64,000 nucleotides of DNA, from the NCBI RefSeq assembly GCF_009912395.1, contig NZ_WNDO01000006.1:62001-126000 (forward strand). The letters run 5' to 3'. The DNA comes from Luteibacter sp. GTDB lineage: Bacteria > Pseudomonadota > Gammaproteobacteria > Xanthomonadales > Rhodanobacteraceae. Positions 1 through 9,389 of the stretch are shown piece by piece (position 1 is the stretch's first letter; each line of letters begins with the position of its first letter). A program made the translations under genes and the position numbers. The notes beneath the pieces are model-generated. The model worked only from the letters and a program-made list of their open reading frames with translations. It was not told where the DNA came from and did no database searches.

Positions 1-1542
1 GGTGCCTTCCAGCAACGAGGGGTGATCCACCGCCGCGCGCTCGACGATGCTTGCGGCCAGCAAGCGCATCATGTGCACGTTGTTGCGCAGCCGCTCCGCC
101 AGGGAGCTATCGTCGAGTTGGTCATGCAACGTGCGGTTCATGTCGGCGAACCAGGTGAGGTCGCGCTGGTCGAGCATGGTCTTGCGATTGCGCCGCTCGG
201 ACTGCGCGTGCCAGCGCTGGAAGAACACCTGCATCTCGCCATTCAACTCGGCCGCTGCCTGTAGGTCGTCGCCCATGCGAGTGATGAAGGCACTGTCGCC
301 GAGACGGTTCTGGAACACGATCTGGCAAAGCACGCCCCAGTAGTAGGCATAGTCCCAGATCACCTTGATCGGCAGCACCTCGGGATCGCCGAACAGGTTG
401 TACTGCCCCCGATACATGCACAGCGTGTTGTCGTAGAACGACATGAACAGACGCTCATAATGCCGCGTATGTGGCGCCAGCTTCGCGCCAGCAAGATCGT
501 GCCCGATCAGCAGCGTGATATAGGTATTGGTGATCGCAATAAAGTCGCTGCCGGGCGAGTAGAACGGATCCAGGAAGGCACCGGCCTCGCCCGTAAGCGC
601 CCAACGGTCTGCCGAGAACATGCGCGAGCAGCTGTAGGAGAAATTGCGGAAGAAAGCGAAGTCGAGCAGCTTGTCCGTGTGCTTGCCGATCTCGCGTGCC
701 ACGACGGGCTGGTGTTCACGTAACCAATCGAGCGCGAGATCGAAGGTCTTCATCTTATCCAGCGGATGCATGTCGGCATCGGCGACGATGCCCACCGAAT
801 GCGCCCCAGAAGACAATGGAATCAGCCACACCCAGTAACCGGGGCCGCAGAGATGGTTGGTGGAGCGCCAGCGTTCGGGTGGATCGCAGCGATCGAGCCA
901 TTCCGCGTCGTCGCACCAGCCGTCGATGGCCAAGCGCTCGCCGATGCGGAACCAGACGGCATTGGCGTGATGCCCGTTGTCGCGGGTGAGGTCGAGCTTG
1001 CGACGGATCATGCCCGCGCGGCCGGACGCGTCGAGCAACCAGCGTGCATGGAGGGTGTGGTCGCCAGCGGCGTCCGTGTAGCGCACGGTATGCGCGTTGT
1101 CACCGGCACCGATGTCGAAACCTCGCACCGTAGCGCCTTCACGAAAGTCGATGCCGCGTCGCCCGGCTTCCTCCCCCATGAAGTTCTCGAGGATGCCCCG
1201 ATCCACCTGGTAGCTGGGCGTCGGCAGCACGGCGCTCACGCCCAGTTCCGTCACGTCCGCGAGGTCGTCGCGGCCTTCCGAGAAGAAGAAGCGGAAACCG
1301 AACTTGCGGATATGGTCCGCTTCCAGATGATGGCGAAGGCCTAGCGTATCGGCGAAATAGTGCGCGGCGATCTCCACCGTGGATTCGCCCACCTTGTGGG
1401 TGGCTTCGGGCAAGGGGCGCGTCTGGCGCTCCAGCACGACAATGCCGAGCTGTGGATGTGCCGCGCGTAGCTGCATGGCAAGGGACAGGCCGGCAAGCCC
1501 GCCGCCGAGGATGACGACATCGTGCTGCGTGCCTTGCTCCAT
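1..1542 (-). CDS. Flavin-dependent halogenase-like FAD oxidoreductase (3' end outside window)
   Basis: Open frame from the ATG at 1542 (preceded by a strong AGGAGG) through the left edge, about 514 codons without a stop, so the C-terminus is missing. The N-terminus carries the FAD-binding glycine motif ILGGGLAGLS, then HKVGESTVE (the lysine/GES region of flavin-dependent halogenases). Near residue 236 is WVWLIP, which fits the WxWxIP signature separating halogenases from monooxygenases. It is the last visible gene of a coupled pigment cluster, 22 bp after a glycosyltransferase. Xanthomonadins are brominated aryl polyenes, so halogenation of the polyene head group is the likely role (inference). 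A non-halogenating FAD oxidoreductase is the alternative. Confidence 0.8.
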   Translation of the reverse strand, partial: MEQGTQHDVVILGGGLAGLSLAMQLRAAHPQLGIVVLERQTRPLPEATHKVGESTVEIAAHYFADTLGLRHHLEADHIRKFGFRFFFSEGRDDLADVTELGVSAVLPTPSYQVDRGILENFMGEEAGRRGIDFREGATVRGFDIGAGDNAHTVRYTDAAGDHTLHARWLLDASGRAGMIRRKLDLTRDNGHHANAVWFRIGERLAIDGWCDDAEWLDRCDPPERWRSTNHLCGPGYWVWLIPLSSGAHSVGIVADADMHPLDKMKTFDLALDWLREHQPVVAREIGKHTDKLLDFAFFRNFSYSCSRMFSADRWALTGEAGAFLDPFYSPGSDFIAITNTYITLLIGHDLAGAKLAPHTRHYERLFMSFYDNTLCMYRGQYNLFGDPEVLPIKVIWDYAYYWGVLCQIVFQNRLGDSAFITRMGDDLQAAAELNGEMQVFFQRWHAQSERRNRKTMLDQRDLTWFADMNRTLHDQLDDSSLAERLRNNVHMMRLLAASIVERAAVDHPSLLEGT

Positions 1543-1564
1543 AGCCTGTCCTCCTGGAAGGGTG

Positions 1565-2332
1565 TCAGTGCGCCGGTCGCAGCGCGCTTTCGTCGATGAT
1601 GGTGGGCATGGCCCGTGAGCGCCGATAGCTGGCGAGGATATCGCCATAGTGGAACAGGCGGCCGATGGTGTACGTGGTGATCCGGGTCACATCGCGCACG
1701 GGCTGGAAATGGCTCAAGCGGAATTCTCCCTGGTAGCGGGAGGCGATGGGCACGGAGACCACGCCGATGCCACGCTCGCGGCAGGCGGTGATGAGCAGGG
1801 CCGCCTCGAACACGAAATGCTCCGCCGGCAGGTCCACGAGGTCGAGTGCCGCGCGTGGATAAAAGCGCTGGCCGCTCTGCGTGTCCGCGATGGGGCGGCC
1901 ACATGCCCACGAGATGCCCCAGTCCGCCACGGCATTCGCACGGCGGCGTCCGCCGGGTTGTTGCTGGCGATCGATGAGGCGCGCGCCGATGACGATGCTG
2001 CCCGGATACCGGTCTGCGGCATCGAGAATGGCGGGTATGTCGGAGGCGAGATGCTGGCCGTCGCCGTCCATCGTCACCACGGCGTCGTAACCCGCGCGCA
2101 GCGCCTCGCGGAAACCGGAGCGCAAGGCTTCTCCCTTGCCGCGACGCTGGGGATGGCGAATCAGGGTGACGGGCAGGGCGGCGACGATATCCGGCGTGCG
2201 ATCGCTGGAGCCGTCGTCCACCACGATCACGGACAGTCCCAGGGCGAGCGCATCGGCCACCACGCGCCCGATCGCCTTTTCCTCGTTGAGGCAGGGGATC
2301 AGCACGCAAGGGCGGCCGGCAATCGCGTTCAT
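1565..2332 (-). CDS. Family 2 glycosyltransferase of the aryl-polyene cluster
   Basis: 255-residue GT-A type glycosyltransferase. LIPCLNEEKAIG opens the nucleotide-sugar-binding fold, followed by VVDDGSSD and by the metal-binding TMDGDGQH, as in DPM1/GT2 enzymes. There are no obvious membrane segments, so it is probably cytoplasmic or peripheral. The ATG at 2332 overlaps the stop of the upstream ketosynthase-like gene (ATGA), which implies translational coupling. A longer frame upstream is only the shadow of that gene. The family transfers sugar from a nucleotide sugar; here the acceptor is probably the polyene or its lipid/glycerol carrier (inference from context). Confidence 0.85.
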   Translation of the reverse strand: MNAIAGRPCVLIPCLNEEKAIGRVVADALALGLSVIVVDDGSSDRTPDIVAALPVTLIRHPQRRGKGEALRSGFREALRAGYDAVVTMDGDGQHLASDIPAILDAADRYPGSIVIGARLIDRQQQPGGRRRANAVADWGISWACGRPIADTQSGQRFYPRAALDLVDLPAEHFVFEAALLITACRERGIGVVSVPIASRYQGEFRLSHFQPVRDVTRITTYTIGRLFHYGDILASYRRSRAMPTIIDESALRPAH

Positions 2333-3129
2333 GTGGGATAGCCCAGGTCGATATGCAGATCGAGCTCGTGCGCGGCGGGAACACGCAGGGCAGTGGCATG
2401 GGTCTTTGCCAAGGCGGCCATCAGCGGCACGGCACGAGCGCTGGGATTGCTGGCGGCGAGTGCGTCCAGCCATGCGTGGCCGCTGGCTTCCGCACCGGTA
2501 TTGCAGGGTTCGGGCGAGAGGTCCATGCGCGCGGCGGCGCCGTGCGCGTGCGGCGACAGCACGAAGGCGAGGGCGAACGCACCGGTGGTGCTGGTCATGC
2601 TGCCCAGTGGTCCCGTCCCGGCGATGTCGTAGCACGCGAGCAGGACGGGATGGTCGTCGGCCACGGCGAGTGTCGCCGCTTCGAGTAGCCCGGCACCGAA
2701 GGCGTATTCACCACCGGAGACGGCGCTCGACGAGGCATGGCAATGCGTCGCGATGGTCCAGTAGCCGGCGGGTGCGTTGTGCACGGAGTTGTGGAACTTG
2801 GTCGGCGAGAGTTCGCGCGGTGCGCTCGCCAGGGTTTCGCACATGTAGTCGGTGATGGCCTGGTCGCCATGGGCCGAGGAAAACACGCAAGGCAGCGTCG
2901 CCGCATCCAGTCCGCTCATGCGCACGGCCTGGCCGGCCGCCGTCGCGGCGAGTAGCACGCTTTCCGGTGCGCGACGACGTTCGTTGGGTGGAAGGATTTC
3001 CGCAGGGGGGCGTGTGGTCGCGCTCGGCTCTGCACCACGCGCGACGATGTCGCCGAAGGCATGCCAGTCGGCGGCCCCCGGTGCCCACAGTCCGATGCCC
3101 TGCACCCAGACGGTCAGCGCGGCGCTCAT
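2329..3129 (-). CDS. Ketosynthase-like chain length factor (aryl-polyene synthesis)
   Basis: 266 residues resembling the N-terminal half of a beta-ketoacyl synthase (Ketoacyl-synt_2 type), much shorter than a full KAS enzyme. It contains VFSSAHGDQ, a HNAPAGYW segment and ASSSAVSGGEYAFG, where a full ketosynthase would carry its nucleophile; no catalytic Cys is apparent there. Such proteins pair with a catalytic ketosynthase as chain-length or priming partner in aryl-polyene clusters. It overlaps the catalytic ketosynthase by 4 bp upstream and the glycosyltransferase by 4 bp downstream. The assignment rests on family resemblance plus context. Confidence 0.8.
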   Translation of the reverse strand: MSAALTVWVQGIGLWAPGAADWHAFGDIVARGAEPSATTRPPAEILPPNERRRAPESVLLAATAAGQAVRMSGLDAATLPCVFSSAHGDQAITDYMCETLASAPRELSPTKFHNSVHNAPAGYWTIATHCHASSSAVSGGEYAFGAGLLEAATLAVADDHPVLLACYDIAGTGPLGSMTSTTGAFALAFVLSPHAHGAAARMDLSPEPCNTGAEASGHAWLDALAASNPSARAVPLMAALAKTHATALRVPAAHELDLHIDLGYPT

Positions 3130-4328
3130 GCGGCACCTCCCTGCCGGGAGAACGCAAGGCAGGCGTTATTGCCGCCAAATCCGAACGAGTTGCTGAGGGC
3201 GATGCGAATGTCGGCACGCTCCGCGTGCCAGGCCATCTGCGCGCCGCAGTGCGGATCGGGTGTCGTTCCGCCAAGGTTGGCCGGCACCACGCCGTCGCGC
3301 ATGGCGAGCAAGGTCATCACGGCCTCCAGGATGCCGGCTGCGCCGAGCGTGTGCCCGGTGAAACCCTTCGTGGAGCTGGCACGGGTGGTGTCGGGGAAGA
3401 AGCGTGTCACCAGCGCGGCCTCGACCTCGTCGTTCTTCTGGCTGGCCGTGCCGTGCAGGTTGATGTAGTCGACGTCGATCGCCTCGATGCCCGCGCGATC
3501 GAGCGTATCGCGCAAGGCCAGTTCGGCGCCGAGTCCTTCCGGATGCGGCGTGGACATGTGATGCGCGTCGCTGGCTTCGCCGTAGCCGATGAACAGCGGT
3601 GCGTCGTCGTCCTCTTGCGGACGTTCGATCAGCGCGAAACCCGCCGCCTCGCCGATGGAAATGCCATCACGCTCCGCGTCGAAGGGACGACAGGGTGACG
3701 GCGAGACCAGTTCCAGCGAGTTGAAGCCGAACAGCACGCTGTCGCACAAGGTGTCCGTACCGCCGACGATCGCCGCGTCCACCAGGCCGAGGCGGATCAT
3801 CCGCTCCGCGTTGGCGAACACTTTCGCGCTCGACGAGCAGGCCGTGGCGACGGTGAGGCAGGGTCCTTCCAGGTCGAAGACGGTGGCGACGAAACCCGCG
3901 AGCGAATGCGGCGTGTGCAGGACAGGGCGATGCAGGTCGGCCGGCATGCGTCCATGGTCGAGCCGTCGATAGCCTTCCTCGGTGGCGCCAATGCTCGCCG
4001 TGGACGTACCGAGCAGCACGGCCACGCGCGAGGCGCCGTAGCGTGCGCGGGCATCGCGCACGGCATCCATGAAGCCATCCTGCCGGAGCGCCAGCCACGC
4101 GAGGCGGTTGTTGCGGCAGTCCCACTCGGCGAGCGGTCCGGGCAGTGCCACCTGCTCTACGCCATCGACGCGGCCGATCCAGCAGTCGAGCGGTGCGGAG
4201 CTGATGTCGTTGGGACGTAGCCCACCGCGGGACAGCGCCAGGGCCTCCGCGTGGGCGGCGAGTCCATGGCCGAGGGCGGAGGTGGCGGTGTAGGCGCGAA
4301 CGGCCAGGGGAGACATGGGATGAGGCAT
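3126..4328 (-). CDS. Beta-ketoacyl-ACP synthase (FabF-like, aryl-polyene cluster)
   Basis: 400-residue complete ketosynthase. The nucleophile lies in VATACSSSAKVF, the first catalytic His in NLHGTASQKND and the second in KGFTGHTLGAAG, giving the Cys-His-His triad. It performs decarboxylative condensation of malonyl-ACP onto a growing acyl/polyene chain. It heads the visible four-gene coupled run (ketosynthase, chain-length factor, glycosyltransferase, halogenase) on the minus strand; further cluster genes should lie beyond the left edge. The start is taken at 4328; an internal ATG at 4316 is possible and neither has a strong ribosome site. Confidence 0.9.
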   Translation of the reverse strand: MPHPMSPLAVRAYTATSALGHGLAAHAEALALSRGGLRPNDISSAPLDCWIGRVDGVEQVALPGPLAEWDCRNNRLAWLALRQDGFMDAVRDARARYGASRVAVLLGTSTASIGATEEGYRRLDHGRMPADLHRPVLHTPHSLAGFVATVFDLEGPCLTVATACSSSAKVFANAERMIRLGLVDAAIVGGTDTLCDSVLFGFNSLELVSPSPCRPFDAERDGISIGEAAGFALIERPQEDDDAPLFIGYGEASDAHHMSTPHPEGLGAELALRDTLDRAGIEAIDVDYINLHGTASQKNDEVEAALVTRFFPDTTRASSTKGFTGHTLGAAGILEAVMTLLAMRDGVVPANLGGTTPDPHCGAQMAWHAERADIRIALSNSFGFGGNNACLAFSRQGGAA

Positions 4329-4425
4329 GACCTGAGCCTAGCGTTTTTGACCTCCAGCGTCGCGTGAACGCCGTGCGCCGATTCAGCCATCGTCGGCTCC
4401 GGGTAGACTCCGCGTTTTCCCCCGG

Positions 4426-5148
4426 ATGCGTCGCCCACGTATGTCCACCGGCCTGCTAAAGCCCCTGCGCCGTGGCGTGTGGCGGTACCTGAGCGATCGC
4501 GACATCCTCGTCGCAGCCCTGGTCACCGCCGTGGGCTTTGTGGGTAGCCTGGGCCTGTTGTATGTCGCGCATTTCATCCGCGTCCTGAGGCTGGCGCGCC
4601 GTTCGCCGGTGACCGCCGGGCATCGCGGCACCTTCCTCGTGTTCGGCCGTCGTCTCGTGGACGACCGGCCGGAGAGGGATTTCCAGGCGCGGTTGCTACG
4701 GGCGCGCGCCAATGCCCTTGAAGGACGCGCCGACATCGTCATGCTGCTCGGCGGCATGAGCGGTGGCCATGTCAGCGAAGCGGAGGCCGGCCGGCGATGG
4801 CTGCTCGGGCAGGGGTGGCCGTCTGGCGTGCCACTGGCCTTGGAACAGGTGTCCATCGACTCGCTGGAAAACCTGCGCCATGCCCGCGAATTGTTGCGGG
4901 GGAGCGAGCGGGCACCGTTGCCGGCGGTATGGCTGGTTACCAGCCGCTATCACCTGGCCCGCTGCATGTACCTCGCCACGCGCCTAGGCTTCGACGCGTC
5001 GCCGCTGGGCGCCGAAGAAGTCATGCCATGGACGCGGCGCTATGTCGTGCGCATGGCGATGGAGGCGGGCTACCTGATGTGGATCGACACCGGCATGCGC
5101 TGGGCGTCGCTCACCGGCAACCGGCGCATGGCCGCGCGCATCGCCTGA
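4426..5148 (+). CDS. YdcF family (DUF218) membrane-anchored protein
   Basis: 240 residues. An N-terminal segment (ILVAALVTAVGFVGSLGLLYVAHFI) is a membrane anchor. The rest fits the YdcF/SanA fold: LVFGRRL (first strand), a central LLGGMSGGHVSEAEAG, LALEQVSIDSLENLRHA, and VTSRYHLAR near the end, where the conserved ser/arg/his residues of DUF218 sit. SanA-like relatives act in envelope barrier function; the exact substrate is unknown. The ATG at 4441 (MSTGLL) is an alternative start. It is divergent from the pigment cluster with under 100 bp between. Confidence 0.8.
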   Translation: MRRPRMSTGLLKPLRRGVWRYLSDRDILVAALVTAVGFVGSLGLLYVAHFIRVLRLARRSPVTAGHRGTFLVFGRRLVDDRPERDFQARLLRARANALEGRADIVMLLGGMSGGHVSEAEAGRRWLLGQGWPSGVPLALEQVSIDSLENLRHARELLRGSERAPLPAVWLVTSRYHLARCMYLATRLGFDASPLGAEEVMPWTRRYVVRMAMEAGYLMWIDTGMRWASLTGNRRMAARIA

Positions 5149-6138
<990 letters not shown>

Positions 6139-6144
6139 CCGGCT

Positions 6145-6192
6145 ATCGCGCGCAAGCGCGCTCCTACAGGTAGGAGCGCGCTTGCGCGCGAT
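6145..6192. repeat. REP doublet (perfect inverted repeat) between convergent genes
   Basis: Two perfect 22-bp complementary arms (6145-6166 and 6171-6192) around a 4-nt loop. The unit begins TAGGAGCGCGCTTGCGCGCG, and the same unit recurs at four other junctions in this window. It lies between convergent hemF and the next minus-strand gene, where it could also act as a bidirectional terminator or mRNA stabiliser. Confidence 0.9.
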
Positions 6193-6198
6193 CAGGCC

Positions 6199-6855
6199 TT
6201 ACGGCGCGCTACCCGAAAACTTCTTCGCCGTCGCGCCCTGCACATTGCCGACCGATGCCGAATCGCTCACGAACAGGTCCACCGGGCGCTCGAAGGTGAG
6301 GTCGCCCTTCACCACGGCGTGCGGGCCGATCACGACCTTCGGGTTGCGATTCTCGTCGCGCCAGCCGTTGCCCTGCGGCTTCTTGTAGAGGATGCCGCCC
6401 TCAACCTTCGAGTTGCTGCCCACGGTCAGGTCCGCGTTGACCGTCTCGATGCCCTGGCCGACGTGGGCGTTGTCGAGTTCGATCTCGCCATTGACGTTGT
6501 ACAGGCGGCCGCCGATATCGGCACCCTTGTCGAGATAGACGCGGCCATTCACGGACTTCACATCGCCGCTCACCTTGGCCTTCGCACCCAGGTTCACCGC
6601 GCCGTTGACGGTGTCCAGCTTGTCGGCCGAGGCCGAGTCGCCCAGCCTCACGGAGCCGTTCACGGTCTGCGCCTTCTGCACCACGGCGCGGTCGCCCACG
6701 CGGACGCTGCCGTTGACGGTGCTGACCTTGTCGACGTGTTCGCCGGCGGAGACTTCCACGGAGCCATTGACCTTGTTGTACGGGTCGGTGTCCTTGGCAA
6801 TCACGCCTCCGGCGATGGTGAGGGCGACGAGGACGGAAAGCAGGGTACGGCGCAT
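6199..6855 (-). CDS. Secreted VNGSV-repeat protein (bactofilin-like beta-solenoid)
   Basis: 218 residues with an N-terminal signal peptide (MRRTLLSVLVALTIAGGVIA). The body is a run of roughly 20-residue repeats centred on VNGSV, VNGAV, VNGRV and VNGEI, alternating with short hydrophobic strands. This predicts a beta-solenoid like polymer-forming cytoskeletal (bactofilin) domains, but exported. No catalytic motif is seen. The ATG at 6855 directly precedes a good signal peptide. Function unknown; a periplasmic or envelope scaffold is a guess from fold and localisation. Confidence 0.75.
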   Translation of the reverse strand: MRRTLLSVLVALTIAGGVIAKDTDPYNKVNGSVEVSAGEHVDKVSTVNGSVRVGDRAVVQKAQTVNGSVRLGDSASADKLDTVNGAVNLGAKAKVSGDVKSVNGRVYLDKGADIGGRLYNVNGEIELDNAHVGQGIETVNADLTVGSNSKVEGGILYKKPQGNGWRDENRNPKVVIGPHAVVKGDLTFERPVDLFVSDSASVGNVQGATAKKFSGSAP

Positions 6856-7001
6856 GGTGTGTTACTCCACGAGTGGTCTGGTAGGCCTAGGATGCGTCAG
6901 CCGGGCGCAAGGTTTAGCGTGACTTCCGGCAGGGTCCTGAAGTTGACGGCCCCCGGGTCACGGCCCACCATCGCCTTTTTCCCCTCGCAGCGTTGGACGC
7001 C

Positions 7002-7742
7002 ATGTACAAGCTCGTCATGATCCGCCACGGCCAATCGGCCTGGAACCTCGAAAACCGCTTCAGCGGCTGGGCCGATGTCGACCTCAGCGAGCAGGGCGTC
7101 GCGGAGGCCCGCGAGGCGGGTCGCCTGCTCAAGGACGCCGGTTTCACCTTCGATCTGGCCCACACGTCCTACCTCAAGCGCGCCGTGCGCACCCTGTGGC
7201 ACGTGCAGGACGCCATGGACCTGATGTGGATCCCGGTGGTCACCGACTGGCGTCTCAACGAGCGCCACTACGGCGCGCTGACCGGCCTCAACAAGGCCGA
7301 GACCGCCGCCAAGTACGGCGACGATCAGGTCAAGATCTGGCGCCGCAGCTACGACACCCCGCCGCCGGCCCTGAAGCCGGGCGAGATGTCCTTCGCCGAC
7401 GACGCACGCTACGAGGGCATCGCCGACGTCCCCCTCACCGAGTGCCTGAAGGACACCGTGGCCCGCGTGCTGCCGTACTGGCACGAGGTGCTGGCCCCGG
7501 CGATCAAATCGGGCAAGAGCGTGCTGATGACCGCCCATGGCAATTCCATGCGCGCCCTGGTCAAGTTCTTCGACAACATCTCGGACGATGACATCGCCGA
7601 ACTGAACATCCCCAACGGCATCCCCCTCGTCTACGAATTCGACGAGAACATGCACCCGGTGAAGCACTACTACCTGGGCGACGAGGCCGAGATCGCCGCC
7701 AAGATGGCTGCCGTGGCCAACCAGGGCAAGGCCAAGGCCTGA
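7002..7742 (+). CDS. gpmA: 2,3-bisphosphoglycerate-dependent phosphoglycerate mutase
   Basis: 246 residues, typical of dPGM. It interconverts 3- and 2-phosphoglycerate in glycolysis and gluconeogenesis. [10 protein letters not shown] contains the phospho-histidine, [12 protein letters not shown] the substrate-binding Arg/Tyr, and [13 protein letters not shown] the second catalytic His. [13 protein letters not shown] is the conserved N-terminal block. The ATG at 7002 is used although the frame is open from a TTG at 6993. It is transcribed divergently from the VNGSV-repeat gene. Confidence 0.97.
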   Translation: MYKLVMIRHGQSAWNLENRFSGWADVDLSEQGVAEAREAGRLLKDAGFTFDLAHTSYLKRAVRTLWHVQDAMDLMWIPVVTDWRLNERHYGALTGLNKAETAAKYGDDQVKIWRRSYDTPPPALKPGEMSFADDARYEGIADVPLTECLKDTVARVLPYWHEVLAPAIKSGKSVLMTAHGNSMRALVKFFDNISDDDIAELNIPNGIPLVYEFDENMHPVKHYYLGDEAEIAAKMAAVANQGKAKA

Positions 7743-7868
7743 TCCGACGTGGCGGGGTCTTCGGACCCCGCCTGACAGTCGTCACCCGCGATGGGTGGCG
7801 ACTGGCCCTCGTGGGGGCGAGGGGCAATGGCTAATCTGTGTCCATCCGATCAACGCGAGAGCCACGCC

Positions 7869-8420
7869 ATGCTTGCCCAGGTAGCCACGCAGTCCCCCGC
7901 CTCGCTGTTCACCCCCATCCTTATCGGCGGGTTGATCGCCTTTGGCATCTATCGCCGGGTGCGCGGCAGCTTCGGCCGCCAGCCGATCCGCACGAAGCGG
8001 ATGACCGTCCGGGTGGCCTTGTTCGGCCTGGTGGCGCTGCTGATCCTGTCGTCGGGCCTGCAGGACATCCGCCTGGCGGAAGGTGGCTTCGGTGGCCTGG
8101 TGGTCGGCGCGGCGCTGGGTATCCTCGGCCTTCGCCTGACCCGCTTCGAGCTGGGAACCGGCGGACAGGATTGCTACATCCCCAATCCCTGGATCGGCGC
8201 GGCCCTGACGGCGCTGCTGCTGGGACGCCTGGCCTGGCGCTTCCTGGTGCTGGCGCCCATGTTCGGCGGCGCGGCCCTGCATCCGTAGACCCCGGCCCCG
8301 GGCAACAGCCCGCTGACCATGGTGATCGCGGGCCTGACCATCGGCTACTACATGGCTTACTACGCAGGCATCCAGATTCACCACCGCCGCTTCAAGCGAA
8401 TGGGCCAGGCCGCCGCCTGA
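7869..8420 (+). pseudogene. DUF1453/CcdC-like membrane protein interrupted by an in-frame amber codon
   Basis: The frame from ATG 7869 encodes a four-helix-like membrane protein (LFTPILIGGLIAFGIYRRVRG, VALFGLVALLILSSG, a GGLVVGAALGILGLRL helix, WIGAALTALLLGRLAWRF) and then meets TAG at 8286-8288 after GGAALHP. The same frame continues past the TAG for 43 sense codons with a further membrane helix (SPLTMVIAGLTIGYYMAYYAG) and a basic tail, ending at TGA 8420. This looks like one original gene of about 183 codons with a single nonsense change, for example CAG to TAG. The truncated product would be 139 residues. Family assignment is by general resemblance to CcdC-like proteins. Confidence 0.65.
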
Positions 8421-8442
8421 GGTCGCCCTGAAACGACGCCCT

Positions 8443-8922
<480 letters not shown>

Positions 8923-8960
8923 TCACCTAAAATTCATTCCACGACATCGAGGTGCGCAAG

Positions 8961-9215
8961 ATGGATGTGCAGGGTATTGATCAACTCGCACAGCGGTTGG
9001 CATCGTTGGTTCCGCCAGGGTTGGCGCAAGCGCGTGAGGATATGCACGCCAACTTCAAAGATATTCTGGCGCAAGGACTACGCCGCCTCGATCTCGTAAC
9101 CCGCGAGGAATTCGACGTCCAGAGTCAGGTTCTGGCCCGGACGCGCGAAAAGCTCGAAAGTTTGGAAAAGCGCATCGCTGATCTCGAAGTCAGCGCTGCG
9201 CACCGCGGCCAGTAG
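8961..9215 (+). CDS. ubiK: UbiK (YqiC/BMFP) ubiquinone biosynthesis accessory factor
   Basis: 84 residues. The N-terminal half is amphipathic (LAQRLASLVPPGLAQAREDM) and the C-terminal half is a coiled coil (TREKLESLEKRIADLE), as in UbiK/BMFP proteins. UbiK works with UbiJ and the Ubi metabolon in aerobic ubiquinone synthesis; ubiJ and ubiB lie at 32-34.7 kb in this window. The ATG at 8961 follows GAGGT by 7 nt; an upstream GTG at 8952 would add three residues. Confidence 0.9.
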   Translation: MDVQGIDQLAQRLASLVPPGLAQAREDMHANFKDILAQGLRRLDLVTREEFDVQSQVLARTREKLESLEKRIADLEVSAAHRGQ

Positions 9216-9363
9216 GACGGCTGCACATCCCGGGACCGCCTCCGATCCGTCACCCTCACCCCGAGAGCGGTCGGGGGCGGTTATTTTCCCCGCCGGCGCG
9301 CAAGGAGTGCGTATGCGAACAGGATCCCTACCGGATCGAAGACGTTCGCTGCCCGGCCAGATA

Positions 9364-9377
9364 CGTAACCGGTTACG
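9364..9377. promoter_or_regulatory. Perfect palindrome CGTAACCGGTTACG before comM
   Basis: A 14-bp perfect dyad ends 12 bp before the comM start codon. The central CCGG with flanking GTAA/TTAC resembles a LacI/GntR-style operator. It overlaps the expected ribosome-binding zone, so binding there would block expression. No regulator is identifiable. Confidence 0.4.
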
Positions 9378-9389
9378 ATACTTGCACCT

